64,000 nt of DNA from Gymnothorax reevesii (taxonomy: Eukaryota > Chordata > Actinopteri > Anguilliformes > Muraenidae): contig CM056580.1 in NCBI GenBank assembly GCA_029721435.1, forward strand, positions 27,708,367-27,772,366. Direction: 5' to 3'. Position 1 is the first letter of the stretch; each line of letters opens with the position of its first letter. Below are positions 1 to 10,310 of the stretch, piece by piece. The notes beneath the pieces are model-generated. The model was not told the DNA's origin, did no database searches, and saw only the letters and a program-made list of their open reading frames with translations. The position numbers were made by a program, and so were the translations under genes.

Positions 1-279
1 ACACATCTCATGTTTTCCAAAAAACATTGTGATGACCCCCAAGACTTTTGGAAGGGCTTGACATAACTGACTGCGCCAATGATAAAAAGCCGTTGTGCTC
101 TCAATGTTTGCCGTGGCAAGAGTTGCCATAATGCTCTTTTCGTTTTAGCGTTGGCGCCTCTCAAAACAGTACTGTCACTACATGTACTGTAATAGGCAAA
201 GTTATACCACTGAGTAATCCTAAATTTTTTTGTTTGAATAGTCCTTTGCAGTGCACTTCAAGCAAGAGAAATCAAACAC

Positions 280-2737
280 TTAAAAGGGACCTATTATGCA
301 ACATTTCCAATTTTACATTTTGATCTTGGACTCTCAGAGTACTCCTGATCATTCAAAGTCCAAGATAGAGTCATTATTTAGCTCATACTGCCATCCTCAA
401 AAAAACCCATTTGTAGTCCATTGTAGTCTCTGCCTGAAACGCTTCGTTAGGGCAGCTCTTCCGCTATGGCCCACGCTCCCCGTATGCCCAGTTTCTTCTT
501 ACTGGCCAGCTCAGTGGAGGGCGGATCTAGGCAGGACGAGGCAGCAGAACGCAGTTTTCCGGGTCCGCCTCTCCAGAGTGAAACTGAGACGCGTCTGCCA
601 TCTGAGAAGGAATCAACGGGCAAATTCTGCAATCAAACGCAGTCCTTGTGTATAGATCCAATGAAATTAACTTGTTCTAATAAACGCATCAGCGAAAGTG
701 GAAAACGCACTGTGAAAGTCTAGCAGCTCAAGCTCGAATTTGCTGTCTACCTAAGGCTACTATGGTGAGTACACCGGGGTTTCTACTCTATAGCTAGGAT
801 TGAGGGAAAGGTAGAATCCACCCCATACAGACACATTTGTAGAACGGGTCAACATACCCAAGTTAGACATACCAAGCTGCTCAACGCACCCATAACGTAT
901 GTATTCGTGTCTTTGCATTGATTTTCAATGTAATCTGTCCTGCAAAAATTTGTTTCGCGTCCGATGTGAAAGTAGCTTTATGGGTAGTACGCGACAGCTA
1001 GAGAGAGCTCGGTTATGTTATGAACATGATACAGGTTTTATAGATCGTAAGTTCCGTTAGCGTGGACAAGTTGCTTATGTGGTGCCAGTGAATTGTTCAC
1101 TTCTGCAGGAAAGAATTTCCTATTTATTCTTCACTTTTTTGGCTTTTTATTAGCCATAATAATTTCTAATGGGGGATGAAATTATGTCACGTTAGTGCAG
1201 AGAAATCGTTTGTTATACTGGATGTGTTAGAGCTTCTGCGTTTCACAATTGCTTACACGGTAATATCAGAGAGCTAGCCCAAATATTTGTGAAGTATGCT
1301 GCTGATCCCTATCATGGATAAGTGAAGTGATCCCAAGCAGCAGTAAACAAACCCAAACATGTATCTCAAGCTCTGCAAAACCTACGTCTGGTCTAAGTGC
1401 AGTCTTTTCAGCCCAACTTTGCGGACATGTACAGCACCTCTCCGTTTAGCTTCAACTGTAGTGGCTACAATCAGGCAACGTTAAGATGAAGTTACCACTT
1501 TGATGCTTGAAAGTAACGCAAGCATACTGATCAGAATTACTGCATATAAGTTAACCAGGAGTATTTTCAATAAGCACGGCACACAAACTAACATGCACTA
1601 GCTGGTAACCGAGTGGTCATAACAACCACAGAGACAAACCCTTGCAATACAGGTTTTACAGACAGCAAGTTCCGTTACCGTGGACAGTTGAACTAGGCAT
1701 CCAAATTGCAAACAAGTGTGAAAAGTTAGCTTCAAATTAGGTCTATGCTCACTCACCTTCTGTCAAATTTCCCCTGATATTATTCTTGCATATTTAGGAC
1801 ACAAACATTAGCAACAGTAACTTGGCTTTGTTAGCCGCAGTGCGACAGCCACAATCAACTGGCTATCAAGTCAGGTTGGCTTATGCAGTAAAAGCAACTT
1901 ACAGCTTCTGAATCTGTGAGTCATGGACAGTCGTGACCTATCCAGGATTTATCTTGAGATATTTTACAAAGCCTGCGTTTGAGGCCAGTTGTTAGTGCTA
2001 ACTTTCGTTAGCGGTCCTGCTAGGCGCCCGTAACACAGCAGCTTCACTTACATTATTTGCTGTTAAATCGTTACTTACAGCTTGTAGCTCTGAGCGCTTG
2101 ATTGATGCAACTGCATCAGGTTTGAGAAGCAGTTGAAACGCTTATCCTGTGTTGAATTCTCCTTTTTTGACAAAGCTGTCTTTGGTGAAATGCTGAGCAC
2201 AAACAGCTAATGTTCCCTTTGGCCGTGGCTGTTTGCTGCCAGCAAACAAAAAAAGCTATCCACTGATTTCTGGTGGCATCGTCTTTTGGAAGAGAGAGAG
2301 GTGCTTTTCTTTGTGTCCAAAAGTAAACGGACAAGCAGCTTTGTAAGAGATACTGACAAAACTGCACCTCAAATGATCTGCGGTTCTACTTTTGCATTTC
2401 CAAAATTGTAGACGCTACTATGGCATGGTCTGCCATTGTTAGTGCCTGCTAGAATAGTTTTCGGTGTGGGCAGGTCTAGTGCCATGATTGGCTCTGGCTA
2501 GGTCTGTGTTAATTGGACGGCACAACCTGATGTCAGGTTTTGCCCAGATCTCGTGAAGATCTCAGGAGGTGCTGTTCACAGAGGAAATGATGTTCACGAA
2601 ATTACGTTCTTGGATTACGGCAAAACCCCTGCATCTTTTTTTTTTTGAAACTTTTCAGAGGTTGAATATGGACATCCAACATTATAACATTACCTATATG
2701 TATTAAAAAAAGGATCAGCATAATAGGTTCCCTTTAA
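280..2737 (-). mobile_element. Kolobok-like DNA transposon with TTAA target-site copies
   Basis: The segment is bounded by TTAA on both sides (280-283 and 2734-2737). Just inside are inverted ends that read AAGGGACCTATTATGC on the left and, reverse complemented, AGGGAACCTATTATGC on the right. A THAP zinc-finger remnant is encoded near the right end on the minus strand. TTAA target duplication together with a THAP domain is the pattern of the Kolobok superfamily; piggyBac also uses TTAA but has no THAP domain. No complete transposase frame survives, so this copy is non-autonomous or decayed. Superfamily assignment is an inference; the ends and the THAP remnant are seen directly. Confidence 0.6.
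2101..2367 (-). pseudogene. THAP-domain exon remnant, frameshifted
   Basis: On the minus strand the translation contains LPKDDATRNQW followed by IAFF. After a one-base frame change comes CAQHFTKDSFVKKGEF, and then LKPDAVAS. These match the order of a THAP C2CH zinc finger: proline-lysine-aspartate, the conserved tryptophan, the C-x2-H pair followed by F, and the C-terminal proline-containing tail. THAP domains bind DNA, and in transposons they sit at the transposase N-terminus, recognising element ends. The domain is split by at least one and probably two small indels, one in a CT-rich run near 2290-2300 and one near the C-x2-H pair. It lies close to the right end of the TTAA-flanked element, in the place expected for the first coding exon read inward. 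Confidence 0.6.
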
Positions 2738-3278
2738 AGCTGCAGTTGGTAAGTCTTATAAAAGTAACTTTGTCATTTTTGCTAAAACTGCCATTGTGTA
2801 CACACATATTACATAAAACTATTACTCTGTAATTTAAAAAAAAAGGCTCCCTTTAAATTGCAGTAGGGGCAGTAGGTGATTTTCAAGAATCGTTTGCACT
2901 GATTAAAAAGCACCAATTAGAGCTTAGATGGTGTCTAACAGCCGTCAAACAGTGCACGTGCACGCGCTGCAGACAGCCTCCTCCCCCTTCCTCCTTAGTT
3001 CATGCCAGTGCTCAGTGAAGTTCAAATCTCCCAGAGCGGGTTCAGGAGCTTCGAGAAACTAGTGGCGCAACAACAGCTATCAGCGAGGTAAAATACCAAT
3101 GCCTCTGTTACCGACAACAGCACACACGGCTAAGACAAGTAAGAAGAGGAAGCCAGAAGGAAAAAAAGCTCAGAGTGAACAGAGTGAACATCGGGATGGC
3201 TTTTCGGAGGTGGAGGGAACTCCGTGATCTGAAAGGATTAAAAACCAACGCAGAGTTGGCTACTTTCCTGCTTGACAG
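2738..3278 (+). mobile_element. Second DNA-element remnant, abutting the first
   Basis: Sequence directly after the TTAA begins AGCTGCAGTTGGTAAG, a start typical of a widespread teleost dispersed element. A similar start (TTTAAATTGCAGTAGGGGCAG) recurs at about 2855, suggesting nested or tandem insertions. The segment runs into a coding-like piece at 3196-3278. The right boundary is not resolved, because I cannot find a matching inverted end downstream. Family name left open. Confidence 0.35.
3196..3278 (+). pseudogene. Spliced coding fragment of a transposon-like protein
   Basis: The frame starting at ATG 3196 reads MAFRRWRELRDLKGLKTNAE and then LATFLLD, ending at a consensus splice donor (CAG/GTAAAC at 3278/3279). 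The pattern W-R-x-L-[RK]-...-L-K-T-[ND]-A-E-x-A-x-x-L-L-D is one I associate with short N-terminal modules of transposon-encoded proteins in fish, but I cannot name the family securely. The frame upstream stays open for some tens of codons with basic residues. No downstream exon was found. The fragment has no function on its own that can be claimed. Confidence 0.35.
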
Positions 3279-3285
3279 GTAAACC

Positions 3286-4190
3286 CCTGCTTTTTTCATT
3301 GGTTCATTTTTGCTCTGCAGTGCTCTGCAAATAAGTGAGTTGGCATCGTTCCAATGCACAGCTGGTACTAACCCCAGCCCTTACCGGCATCAATTCATTT
3401 TCGCTCTGCAAGTGAACGTCGCTTACAAGCACAGTCGCTGTTTGAATAGCCAGCGTCTTGTAATTTTTACAGTACTCCGTAGTGCATGTGATGTTACTAT
3501 GATGTTGCAGTCCAGCTAACGTTAGCTTGTTTCCAATGCTAGGGCTAATGTTACTGGCGTCGTTTTATTAGAAAGTAGCAGAAAATATCTTTATGAAGTG
3601 ACCTGGCAGTTTTATCGGTTCTGTTGTTATCCTCATAAATATGTGTAATGTTTCTGTGCTCTCACAGCTAAATGCTGTCATACAAGGTCTACTGGCCATT
3701 CAGCAGGATTCATAACAGTTTCTGTACTCAAAAGAAGGTAACTTACTGAAATAAGCATGTGCTGGGTTTTTACTGAATACATACTGCTGTAGATTACTTT
3801 TCATGTTGACATGAGTTATTACTGCTCATTTGTTTGCCAGCAGTGTTGACTGTTCACAACAGTAATGTCTAGCCTCGGCAACTTAGCCGCAAGTTAGGGC
3901 AGGAGTGCAGTGGAGAGGGGAGGGGGAGCTGTCTTCTACTAATAGCCACCTCCATTGCATACCCATCAGGAGTTATGATCTACATTCAATCACTTGGAAT
4001 GAAAATTTAGGATCCGCTGTATCAGTTGAATTCTTAAAAAAAGAATGTATGTCCTAAAAAGTGTGAAATTGAAATTTTCTTTTTTGTGAGCAGGGGGCAA
4101 AAATAGAACGAACTGTTACCATAAACAAGACGTTTTCCACTGTAAGATGGAGGCCAGTGTCCTCTCACATGGTTTTTCTTTTTTTTTCTA
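3286..4190. other. No gene seen
   Basis: About 0.9 kb of AT-rich sequence without a convincing reading frame, RNA gene or clear repeat ends. The rightmost part may be decayed 5' sequence of the Tc1 remnant that follows. Confidence 0.4.
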
Positions 4191-4782
4191 GGGGTCAAAG
4201 ACTGCACTGCTAAATCAGGACCTGGGTGACTTGCCGTAATTGATGGAACCATGAATTCTGCTCTTTACCAGACAAGCCCGAAGGAGAATGTCCGACCATC
4301 AGTCTGTGACCTCAAACTCAAGTGCACTTGGGTTGTGCAGCAGGACAATGATCTGAAACACACCAGCAAGTCCACCAATGGCTTAAAAAACAAATTGACG
4401 GTTTTGGAGTGGCCAAGTCAAAGTCTGGTTTTAAAGTCAATTGAGATGCTGTGGCATGACCTTAAGGAGGCCGTTCATGCTCAAAAAAAGCAGCAAATAA
4501 TTTTCTCCACAGGGATGTGAAAGACGCTTCATTGCAGTTGTCGCAGAGGGTGGGTTTTGGCTAAGGGGGCAATTTTTTTTTACATAGGGCCTGGTAGGTT
4601 TGGATAGCTTTTTTCCCTCAACAAATGAAATCATCATTTAAAAACTGCATTTTTTTTATTTACTTGAGTTGTCTAATATTATCATTTGTTTAATGATCTG
4701 AAACATTTAAGTGTGACAAATATGCAAAAAAAAAAAAAAAAAGAAATCAGAAAGGGGGCAAATACGTTTTCACGGCACAGTT
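4191..4782 (+). pseudogene. Tc1-like transposase, C-terminal remnant plus 3' end
   Basis: The plus strand encodes the C-terminal catalytic part of a Tc1-type DDE transposase: MNSALYQ, then ENVRPSV, QQDNDLKHTSKST (second catalytic aspartate), VLEWPSQS, and SIEMLWHDLKEAVHA (third catalytic position E). The usual S-P-D-L-N-P-I-E motif has changed to S-L-V-L-K-S-I-E. The N-terminal HTH region and the first aspartate are missing. Downstream sequence to about 4782 (AAAGGGGGCAAATACGTTTTCAC) is the typical outer end of this Tc1 lineage. The copy is therefore 5'-truncated. It encodes no working enzyme. Confidence 0.85.
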
Positions 4783-5186
4783 TTTTTTATTTGTTCAGTC
4801 TCATCTTACTGATGACCCAGTGACACCATCAACCATCGAAAGACATGTTTTGTTCTGCTTCTTTTGTCAGAGAGAAAGATCTTATTTTTTGACACAATTT
4901 ATACATTTGCATCTGTTACACACTAATTTTACCCAATATGGTACTGACTCTGAGAAAATGATTCGATTGTCATGTGAGTCACGCCAGAGCTGATGTTCAT
5001 GTTAAGCCTGTTATTGGTTAAATAAATGGCAGTTTAACTCTTATCTGCTGTGGACTTTGCTGGCTTACTCTCTTGATGAATGGTTAGCCCTCTGTCCCTG
5101 AGGATCAATGACTACACAAGGACATGTTAACCAGCCAAACCTTTACGCTATATTATATCAAGTCCTGACCCTAGAGATAGATTGGG
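4783..5186. other. No gene seen
   Basis: AT-rich sequence with no supported coding or RNA feature. Confidence 0.4.
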
Positions 5187-5190
5187 TAGA

Positions 5191-5227
5191 GATACAGATA
5201 GACAGATAGACAGACAGACAGACAGAC
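5191..5227 (+). repeat. (GACA/GATA)n microsatellite
   Basis: A run of GATA/GACA tetranucleotides, turning into pure GACA at its right end. Confidence 0.9.
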
Positions 5228-5371
5228 TTTATTCAGTATAAAGGCCATAGGCCCAAAATACATACATAAAATATACTGTATAATGCATACGCATACTTCA
5301 TGAAATACAATGTTTGATAGGTGTTGATCTCATTATGATCTGAAACAATGGAACGTGTTCTGTCACTTACT

Positions 5372-5475
5372 GTTAGCACTTTTACTTGTCTCCTAGGAGG
5401 TCTGCACTTTTGTACTGTTCTTATGCACTTTTGTACGTCGCTCCGGATAAGAGCGTCTGCTAAGTACCTGTAATA
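5372..5475 (+). repeat. Dispersed SINE/LINE-tail type repeat
   Basis: Contains GCACTTTTGTACGTCGCTCCGG and ATAAGAGCGTCTGCTAAGTACCTGTAATAT. This wording is the familiar 3' tail shared by many teleost tRNA-SINEs and their partner LINEs. Only the tail is seen; no tRNA-like head is evident upstream. Confidence 0.6.
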
Positions 5476-6050
5476 TTATATATCTAATATATATCAGTTA
5501 TTCTTACTTCTTAACTCCTGAACTTTACTAAGGTAGCAGCAAAGTTTATACATGGTATCATAATTTGTTGAAGACATAACATTAACAAAATCTTGTTCAG
5601 ATTGATATTCTTTCTGTAGACAAGGTAAAGAGCTTTTGAGATAATTATCTCTTAATAAACTGCAACTTTTACAAATAAATAACAGATGAAATTCATCTTT
5701 GATATAAAACTTGTTATTTTTCTTGCAATATGGATAAAGTCTTTCAGTATGTAGAGTATTAGAATATCTCCCATTTTCAACAGCAAAAAAATTACTATAT
5801 CTAAACCTTGATAAGGCAGATTTTAGCTTAGTGGGAATATTACATAAGAGGTAGAATTCAACATTTAACAGAGACTTGAATTGCTTCTAATAATTGCATT
5901 TAGAAGACTTGGATAAATCACTTAACCATTCTTGCTGAAGATTATCACAAAGTCTGTTTAAAATACAGAAATACAATACACTGTAATCCAATACAGACAA
6001 TGAATGTTTCATGTGTTTTCAATGCTCCAAAGTAAATGAAGCCAAATATA
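5476..6050. other. No gene seen
   Basis: AT-rich sequence with no supported feature. Confidence 0.4.
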
Positions 6051-6052
6051 TG

Positions 6053-6345
6053 GAACTATCCATCCATCCATTATCAAAACTGCATCGTTGTCACAAGGCT
6101 CGCGGGGGAACTGAAGCCTGTCCCAGGTAACTATGGGTGAGAGACAGGGACACACTGTGGACAGCTGGCAAATCCATCTCACACACCTGCACTCACTCCG
6201 ATGGGCAATTTTAGATTTTCCCTTTGCCCTAATGCGCATGTCTTTAGTCAGTGGGAGGAAACCACAGTCCCCAGAGAAAACCCACAAAAAGACAGGGAGA
6301 CCATGCAAACTCCATCCAGAAAAGCCCTTGGTCGGATTCTTACTG
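6053..6345 (+). repeat. Dispersed teleost repeat with header-like wording
   Basis: Contains GAAGCCTGTCCCAGGTAACTATGGGTGAGAGACAGGGACACACTGTGGACAG in broken form, then GCATGTCTTTAGTCAGTGGGAGGAAACC and GAGACCATGCAAACTCCATCC. The same wording occurs in a very common dispersed repeat of fish genomes. The peptides it could encode are incidental. Confidence 0.65.
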
Positions 6346-7160
6346 AGAGGCAAGTGTTATCCACTGTTCTGTTGTGCCACCCTGAAGGAACCATGTTTGA
6401 AATTTTTTAAAATCATGATGGTGTCACATGACAGATGTATGTAAACTTTCCAAACAAGGTACAATCACACTCAGTAAAAGCTTTGGTGTAATCACCATCA
6501 GCAGGATCCTCTATGGCTGCTTTGAGTGTTGAGAAAGATTGAGCCAACTTGGCTAGTAAAGAGTCATTGATAGAGTTTCACTTTGGAAGTATAGAGCGGC
6601 CATTTAGAACTCTTCCCTAAGACTGTATGGGATGGCAATGTTTAATGTGAGACTCAACAGCCATTCTTGTAGGAAGTCATTGCTGATAAGCTGGCAGCCT
6701 GCTCTAAGACAGAGGAACTTGTTTGTCTTTGAGGGTATCATAGGTTCTTATCGCTGTGGTGTTGACTGCTGGGCTTTTATCTGAAGTGCAGCCCAGGATT
6801 AGGCTGTCATCATATTCTGACGTTTTCCGTCAACTTAGGAGCCAAGTGGCACTTTGATTAATTTTGTCATTCCAGGCCATATAAGGTCAAAAAAGTTTCA
6901 TTCTCCCAAACTCCTCCATGTACCCAAAGAGGATAAAAAAATCAAACATTAATACGAGTGTAAATGTCAGGATGCACAGGATGTAAATGCACGGATGCAC
7001 ATTTCTTTGCACACATACAGCTGTGCATGACCTTCTTTCTGTTTCCTTAAATCAGTTCTACAGAGTTGTTAAATCATTGCTCGGGGTTTTGGTTATTGGG
7101 AGTATTGTATGGAGTTAAATTACTGCCAAAACCTAATATACAGACAGAACATGTTTTGCA
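6346..7160. other. No gene seen
   Basis: No coding, RNA or clear repeat feature is supported. Confidence 0.4.
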
Positions 7161-7189
7161 AGTACAAATTCACTTCGACTCACTAACAA

Positions 7190-7500
7190 ACACAATGCGA
7201 TTTGCAAATACAAAACTGATTCATGTGCAAACAAAGTGAGGTTTGCAAATACAAAAATAGGTGTGTAATGCACGGAATACCCCTCAGCCCGGTGTCAAAG
7301 TTTTTGGAGACGCCCGACCGCCCGCCCACCCAACCGCACGAAGGATAGCAATACCCAGACAGCCTTGAGGGCTGAGGGGTAGAAATGATTTGCAAACAAA
7401 CACAGCATGGTTTGCAAATACATAATGATTCACGTACAAACAAGGTGTGGTTTGCAAAAACAAAAACTATTAGCAAAGTATACAAATACAGAATACCATT
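7190..7500. repeat. 41-bp periodic array interrupted by a GC-rich insert
   Basis: The motif TTTGCAAATACAAAA or a close variant occurs at 7201, 7242, 7410 and 7451, that is, in two pairs spaced 41 bases. Between motifs lies GATTCANGTNCAAACAAGGTG-like sequence. The two pairs are separated by a GC-rich block (7278-7381) that looks inserted. Cysteine-rich peptides read from the minus strand are artefacts of the repeat. Confidence 0.65.
7278..7381. mobile_element. Small GC-rich MITE with 12-bp inverted ends
   Basis: Starts TACCCCTCAGCCC and ends GGGCTGAGGGGTA, so ACCCCTCAGCCC (7280-7291) and GGGCTGAGGGGT (7369-7380) are perfect inverted ends. A TA dinucleotide at each side would fit a TA target duplication. 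About 100 bases long, with no coding capacity. Confidence 0.5.
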
Positions 7501-7880
7501 AACAAGCCAGTATATTACGTTTTACAAATGCAAAACGTACCTATTACAAATACACGGCACTTCAATTTGTACAAGAAAATATTTCCTACTACTGCAAAAA
7601 ATTGTGTGCACATTTCTATCGGTGTGACAGTGGTGCCAATTTTCTCACAAATGTCTGAAGGACTTTCATACAATTGTACTAGCTAAGTTTTTCACCCTGC
7701 TCAACAGCAGCTGGCATTATGAGTCCATTTCCTAGCTCTCTAAATGGCACAACACCCGATATTGGCTAATGATTTCCCTCATGTTGTCGCCATTTCTGCC
7801 TCCTGCCAAAATTCCATGCCCCCTCTCGTGCATGTACTTTCCGGCCATTCGACTTTGTTGGCTTTAACTGCGACGAAGGT
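7501..7880. other. No gene seen
   Basis: The first 60 bases carry weak further copies of the ACAAATACA-type motif. The rest shows no supported feature. Confidence 0.35.
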
Positions 7881-8110
7881 TGAAGGTCTGAACAGTTGTA
7901 TCTAGCCAATTATTATCCCCCTGGCTTATACAGTCATGGGTGCAGTTGTTCTTCAGTCCGTCCGTCCATATGTGAACATTTCGTTTCCGGAGCATAACTT
8001 GAAAACTGTTCAATATTTTGTCACAAAACGAGGTGTGCACGTTAATCATGATCTGACGTGGTTCCTTTTGCTAATCCGAAGTTGATCACGTGGGGCCAGG
8101 GGGATATGCC
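7880..8110 (-). repeat. Dispersed repeat with GTCCGTCCGTCC and TTCCGGAGCATAACTTG
   Basis: Contains CAGTCCGTCCGTCC and CGTTTCCGGAGCATAACTTGAAAACTG, wording of a dispersed repeat I associate with fish and other aquatic animals. The element runs from about 7880 to 8110, where GGGGCCAGGGGGATATG may mark an end matching ATTATCCCCCTGGCTTATA near 7912. No coding capacity is seen. Confidence 0.45.
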
Positions 8111-8890
8111 ATCTCCTGATGGCTCTTGTTTGACTTTTGTCAGGCTAACGTTCATTACGTTTGTGACTTTTTCTCCCAACCTGTGTATGTTTTTGCTCGT
8201 GTGATTGCATGCAGCTTGCGAGGTTATATGTTTCAGCTCAGCCCTTTCATGGGCTTAACATGATCGGTATTGTTCACTTCCCCGAAGAAACACATTCATT
8301 TGCTAATGTGAGCATGGTTAACCGTTGAAAAGTTGACATGATGTGATGAAATAAGTAAACAAACTGATTTAACAGGCTTACTTTTGGTAAATGTTTTTAG
8401 TCTTTAGTTTACCAGTCTACATAAAAAAATAACAGAGTAACAGACCATTTAGTAATATAATTGAGCTACTTTGTTTAAAAGTATTATGTTAGAATACCAG
8501 TAAACCACCAGATGTAATGCCGTTACATTATTTAACACTGAGTATAACACTGATTATTTACTCTGTGTTAATAGTATGGTCATGAGAGGAGCCAAGCGGC
8601 TAGGTTTGATCACTGACATTCTTTAGCTGTTCAGTGAACATATCGGTTTGCTTCTGTATTGGACAAGCTTGCTAAATTGCCAAGGGGGACAAAGGATTTT
8701 AAAATTTTACACTGTGTGCTTTGCGAATATCTGTAAATGGTGTGTTTCCTTTTTTGTTGCAATGAAATGTGTCAGTGACTTCTACTTTGACAAAGTGGGA
8801 GCTAGCTGATTTGTAAATTGTTAATATCCTCATTTAAATGTACAGAATGAACACGCACCCTCTTCCAACAATGTCCTAAATAAATGTTTC
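8111..8890. other. No gene seen
   Basis: No supported coding, RNA or repeat feature. Confidence 0.4.
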
Positions 8891-9425
8891 TGGTCACAGA
8901 GACATCCAGATTATGCTAGCAGATGAAAATTTCAAACAGCCTATCATCTATGAGATCCTGTCTCCATATTTAGTTATAATAACTGTAAATGAGACAGAAA
9001 AAAATCATGCTGGAAAGTCCAAGTGCGTCCCATGTGCAGCTTTCATGCTGAAGACAGCAAATTGTCTGCCAGTATTTTCTGATAGCATGCTGCATTCATC
9101 TTGCCATCAATTTTCATCAGATTCCCTGTGCCTTTAGAGCTCACACACCCCTTGAACATCAGAGAGTGATCACAATGCTTTACTTTGGAAATGGTATATT
9201 TTTCACCATGGGCCTTGTTGACTGCTCTCCAAACATAGTGCTTATGGTTGTGACCATAAAGTTCTATTTTGGTCTTGTCACTCCAAATGACAGGATTCCA
9301 GAAGTTGTGAGATGTGTAAAGATGTTGTCAGGCATATTTCATGCGGGCCTTTTTGTGGGATTTAAACCCATCTCACTCCCCACTCATCCCCAGTTTGTTG
9401 TTGTAACCACAGTTGTAACTACTTG
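8890..9425 (-). pseudogene. Tc1-like transposase remnant
   Basis: Read on the minus strand, 9420 to about 9100 encodes pieces such as a T-K-I-E-L-F-G-H-N-H-K-H-Y-V-W-R block and a following C-D-H-S-L-M-F-K-G-like block. These match the central part of a Tc1 DDE transposase around the first catalytic aspartate region and the conserved H-Y-V-W-R. Many stops and indels break the frame. No terminal inverted repeats were identified. The copy belongs to a different Tc1 lineage from the element at 12,079. Confidence 0.7.
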
Positions 9426-9866
9426 GCCAGCTTGAACTTTTGAATCTTGGAAGAATTCTGTTTTTTTGACACCTGTCTTTTCTTCTGTTTCTCTCTAGCC
9501 CAGCCACGCTCACCAGCCTTGCCTGCCATGCTCAGCCCATTGTCTGTCCTTCCCTGCTCACTTTTTGGAACACCTTTTCTTTTGCAATTTTTGAACTGTC
9601 TTTTGTTTAGAGTCTGTTTTTGTGGGTTCAGTTTCTGTTTTTGAAGCTTGTGCATACTGAACGAACTGGTCACGCAATGAACCTCACAGACTCAGACTAA
9701 AGAGCTCTCTCCAGCCAGGGAGCTCTGCTGGGCCAACACGAACAATTTCTGAGAGCTCTTTTTGAAAGCAGCCAAAACATGGCCGCCCAGGTCACGGAGT
9801 GAAGTTTCCACTCTCACCACCCCTGTTCAGTCTATGGCTTTAACCTACCTGGAGACTGTTTCCTCC
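9426..9866. other. No gene seen
   Basis: T-rich sequence on the plus strand with short open frames, none convincing. The right part adjoins the LINE fragment and may be its decayed continuation. Confidence 0.35.
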
Positions 9867-10310
9867 TCAACCACTGCTACAGACCGCTGTGTTGACGCGA
9901 GTTTGAAAATTGAACTGGATCACAGCATGATCACTGTCAAACTGACCAAATGTTACAGTGGGCTCGGAGCAACGTTCAGAGATATTGGTGAAAACTAAAT
10001 CAAGCACATTTCCCTTAATATGAGTAGGTTGGTCAATGATCTGGGTAAGGGAAAAGCTGTCAGCCAAGTCACACAGCGTGTGACCAGTGTTCGCCGATTC
10101 GTCCCACCAAGGAATATCAGGGAGATTAAAATCGTCAAGTGCGAATAAAATTTTGTACTCAATACTGCATTTAGTAAAAGTGTTACACAAAAAATCATTA
10201 ATAGATACAGGATCACTATCTGGAGGTCTGTAGCGCAAGATAATGCATACTTTCAATGATTTACTAGGCACAAGTTCGCAAATTATAACCTCACAAATAT
10301 TGGGTTCCAA
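9867..10310 (-). pseudogene. Non-LTR retrotransposon endonuclease fragment
   Basis: The minus strand has a 147-residue open frame matching the apurinic-like endonuclease (EEP) domain of LINE ORF2. It shows YRPPDSD near the start, DDFNLPDIPW in place of the usual G-D-F-N-x-P motif, then IIDQPTHIKGNVLDLVFTN, and DSDHAVI near the end (the S-D-H catalytic motif). The aspartate-asparagine pair and the S-D-H histidine are kept; the glycine before D-F-N is aspartate. Reverse transcriptase, which should follow toward lower coordinates, is absent. This is a truncated LINE. The clade (Rex-, L2- or I-like) is unresolved. Confidence 0.8.

Noticed and set aside
7183..7485. Cysteine-rich 100-residue frame that looks like a repeat-containing peptide
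   Set aside because: The C-I-C-K-S-H-C-V-C pattern is produced by the 41-bp DNA repeat TTTGCAAATACAAA read in reverse.
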